From contig OZ018337.1 in NCBI GenBank assembly GCA_963969495.1, forward strand, positions 84,170,777-84,234,776: a stretch of DNA of 64,000 nt, written 5' to 3'. This document shows, piece after piece, positions 62,955-64,000 of this stretch (its first letter is position 1; each line of letters starts with the position of its first letter). The translations under genes were made by a program, and so were the position numbers. The notes under the pieces were generated by a model. That model searched no databases. It was not told where the DNA came from and worked only from the letters and a program-made list of their open reading frames with translations. This DNA comes from Ceratothoa steindachneri. Its lineage: Eukaryota > Arthropoda > Malacostraca > Isopoda > Cymothoidae.

Positions 62955-62965
62955 TATAAAATAAA
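62955..62965 (+). promoter_or_regulatory. TATA box of LTR D
   Basis: TATAAAATAAA, eight bases after the perfect CCCTACT/AGTAGGG stem; same arrangement as in B and C. Confidence 0.5.
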
Positions 62966-63788
62966 ACTAACTGGAAAATGAGGTAGATAACGTTTGTCAT
63001 CAAGACACCTAAATCCGGTGAGAGGTCGGGCTACCAACAAAACCGTCTTAAAGGAAGCTTATCTGGTGTCAGTTTCGGGTGTCACACCGAACCTTTAGTT
63101 AACTTGCATTGAGAAGCAATATCAACTAACTATCCTGTAGTATCCCAAAACACAGATAGTCCTTGCCATTGAGGAATACCCCAAAGTGAACTTCCCCAAA
63201 TACTCCCCTGCGTCAAAGGATGTACACTTTGGGCTCATCGCTCGCTAGTGCGAATTATTTCCAGAGTAATCCGAAGATTAGCTGAAAAATATTTTTCCTG
63301 TCACGTGGTGAAATCATTTCCATCAAGAATACGTGCCTAACTCCATCTGCCACACGCTCAAAATTCATCTGTGGCTTTAAAGCATTCTCCCCCTTCAAAA
63401 CAACATCTGTAACGGCCTGAACACGTGCCGGCACGGAAACAACATTCTTGAGGCGAGATAAAAATTAAAGCCAGGGTCAAGCACAAACTCGATTCTCATG
63501 GAATCTCGAAAGATATTTAAACTCCGGTATCTGTTTCGTTTAATGTCAGATTGCATTCAATAATAAAGTGAGCTGTAGCTCAACCATTACTGTAAATTCA
63601 TTCGTGTAATTTAGTAAGCCTCACTTAAATTTGTTTAATTCATGTCTGTGTAGTTTGTGTGTTAAATTACCATCTTGGTTCATGTTTTTAATTAAAGGTC
63701 TGGTTTACCTAGAAACATTTTTTATTCAATCCACGAAACGTTGAGCATGGCACTAGAAACCCTCAAAGATAAAAAATAACTTAATAAT

Positions 63789-63801
63789 AATAATAATAAA
63801 A
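63789..63801. repeat. (TAA)n short repeat
   Basis: Four to five TAA units inside the 3' part of LTR D. Confidence 0.8.
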
Positions 63802-64000
63802 TATAGCACTCTTAGAAAGAAAACTTAATCAAGGAGTTTGGAAATACGTAACCAATCTATACGTATGAACACCATCACTCGGTCCTTGCTATACCATGAC
63901 ACTCAAATTCTGAAAATGTTATTTGGATTTCTTTTTTTCAATAGTCAGTTCATGTAACAAATAAACCCCTCTAATGAGAGTGAGAATCCTGAAGGTTAAT

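Larger units (their letters stand above)
62552..63850 (+). mobile_element. Diverged LTR 'D' of the B/C family
   Basis: Starts ACTAGGGGAATCG (compare TGTAGGGGAATC of C). It continues with an AAGATTTCCCCTAAGAGTTGATATTC-like block split by changes, a perfect stem CCCTACT-CCC-AGTAGGG (62930-62946), TATAAAATAAA (62955-62965), one hairpin-like unit (GGGTGTCACACCGAAC, TTAGTTAACTTG, about 63090-63135), and near the end TAGCACTCTTAGAAAG (63807 on). The 3' tip is too diverged to place exactly, and no target duplication was found. An old insertion, probably solo or truncated. Confidence 0.6.

Overview
The window is AT-rich, repeat-rich eukaryotic DNA with no recognisable host gene. No open frame exceeds about 150 codons, and every protein similarity I can see belongs to a mobile element: an LTR-retrotransposon Gag, Tc1/mariner-type transposases and LINE reverse transcriptase. 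This mixture, with TATA plus CAGT-type initiators and long TA, TC and GA microsatellites, suggests an arthropod. The species cannot be fixed from the sequence.

Layout. 1-2644 is the 5' part of an LTR retrotransposon on the minus strand (broken gag, primer-binding site, LTR 'A'). 2911-4436 is a second minus-strand element of the same superfamily, 'B', reduced to one LTR, a short leader and an 11-13 bp stub of the other LTR, still flanked by a 5-bp target duplication. 6295-6860 holds a broken zinc-ribbon/coiled-coil/GDSL-motif reading frame. 10339-10587 is a LINE-like 3' end.

The main structure is a direct segmental duplication: D1 (10588-33229) and D2 (36700-60656), separated by a 3.5 kb unique spacer that contains a LINE reverse-transcriptase relic. 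One aligned block of about 195 bp differs at roughly 5-6% of positions. Both copies carry, in the same order, a mariner-like element, a TATA/initiator island that looks like an LTR, and a minus-strand DD41D-type transposase relic, so these three predate the duplication. A 1.5 kb solo LTR, 'C' (37287-38788), is present only in D2. It has a GACAT target duplication, and the matching empty site can be read in D1 at 11171-11175, so it inserted after the duplication. A diverged relative, 'D', lies near the right edge (62552 to about 63850).

The least ordinary feature is inside the LTRs. Downstream of each TATA box, copies B and C carry 3-4 tandem units of about 140-175 bp, each built of inverted repeats that could fold as hairpins. 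Subfamily A has a different tandem array in the same place, and D keeps about one unit. Nothing here points to a cellular pathway; the region is a gene-poor transposon graveyard with datable events.
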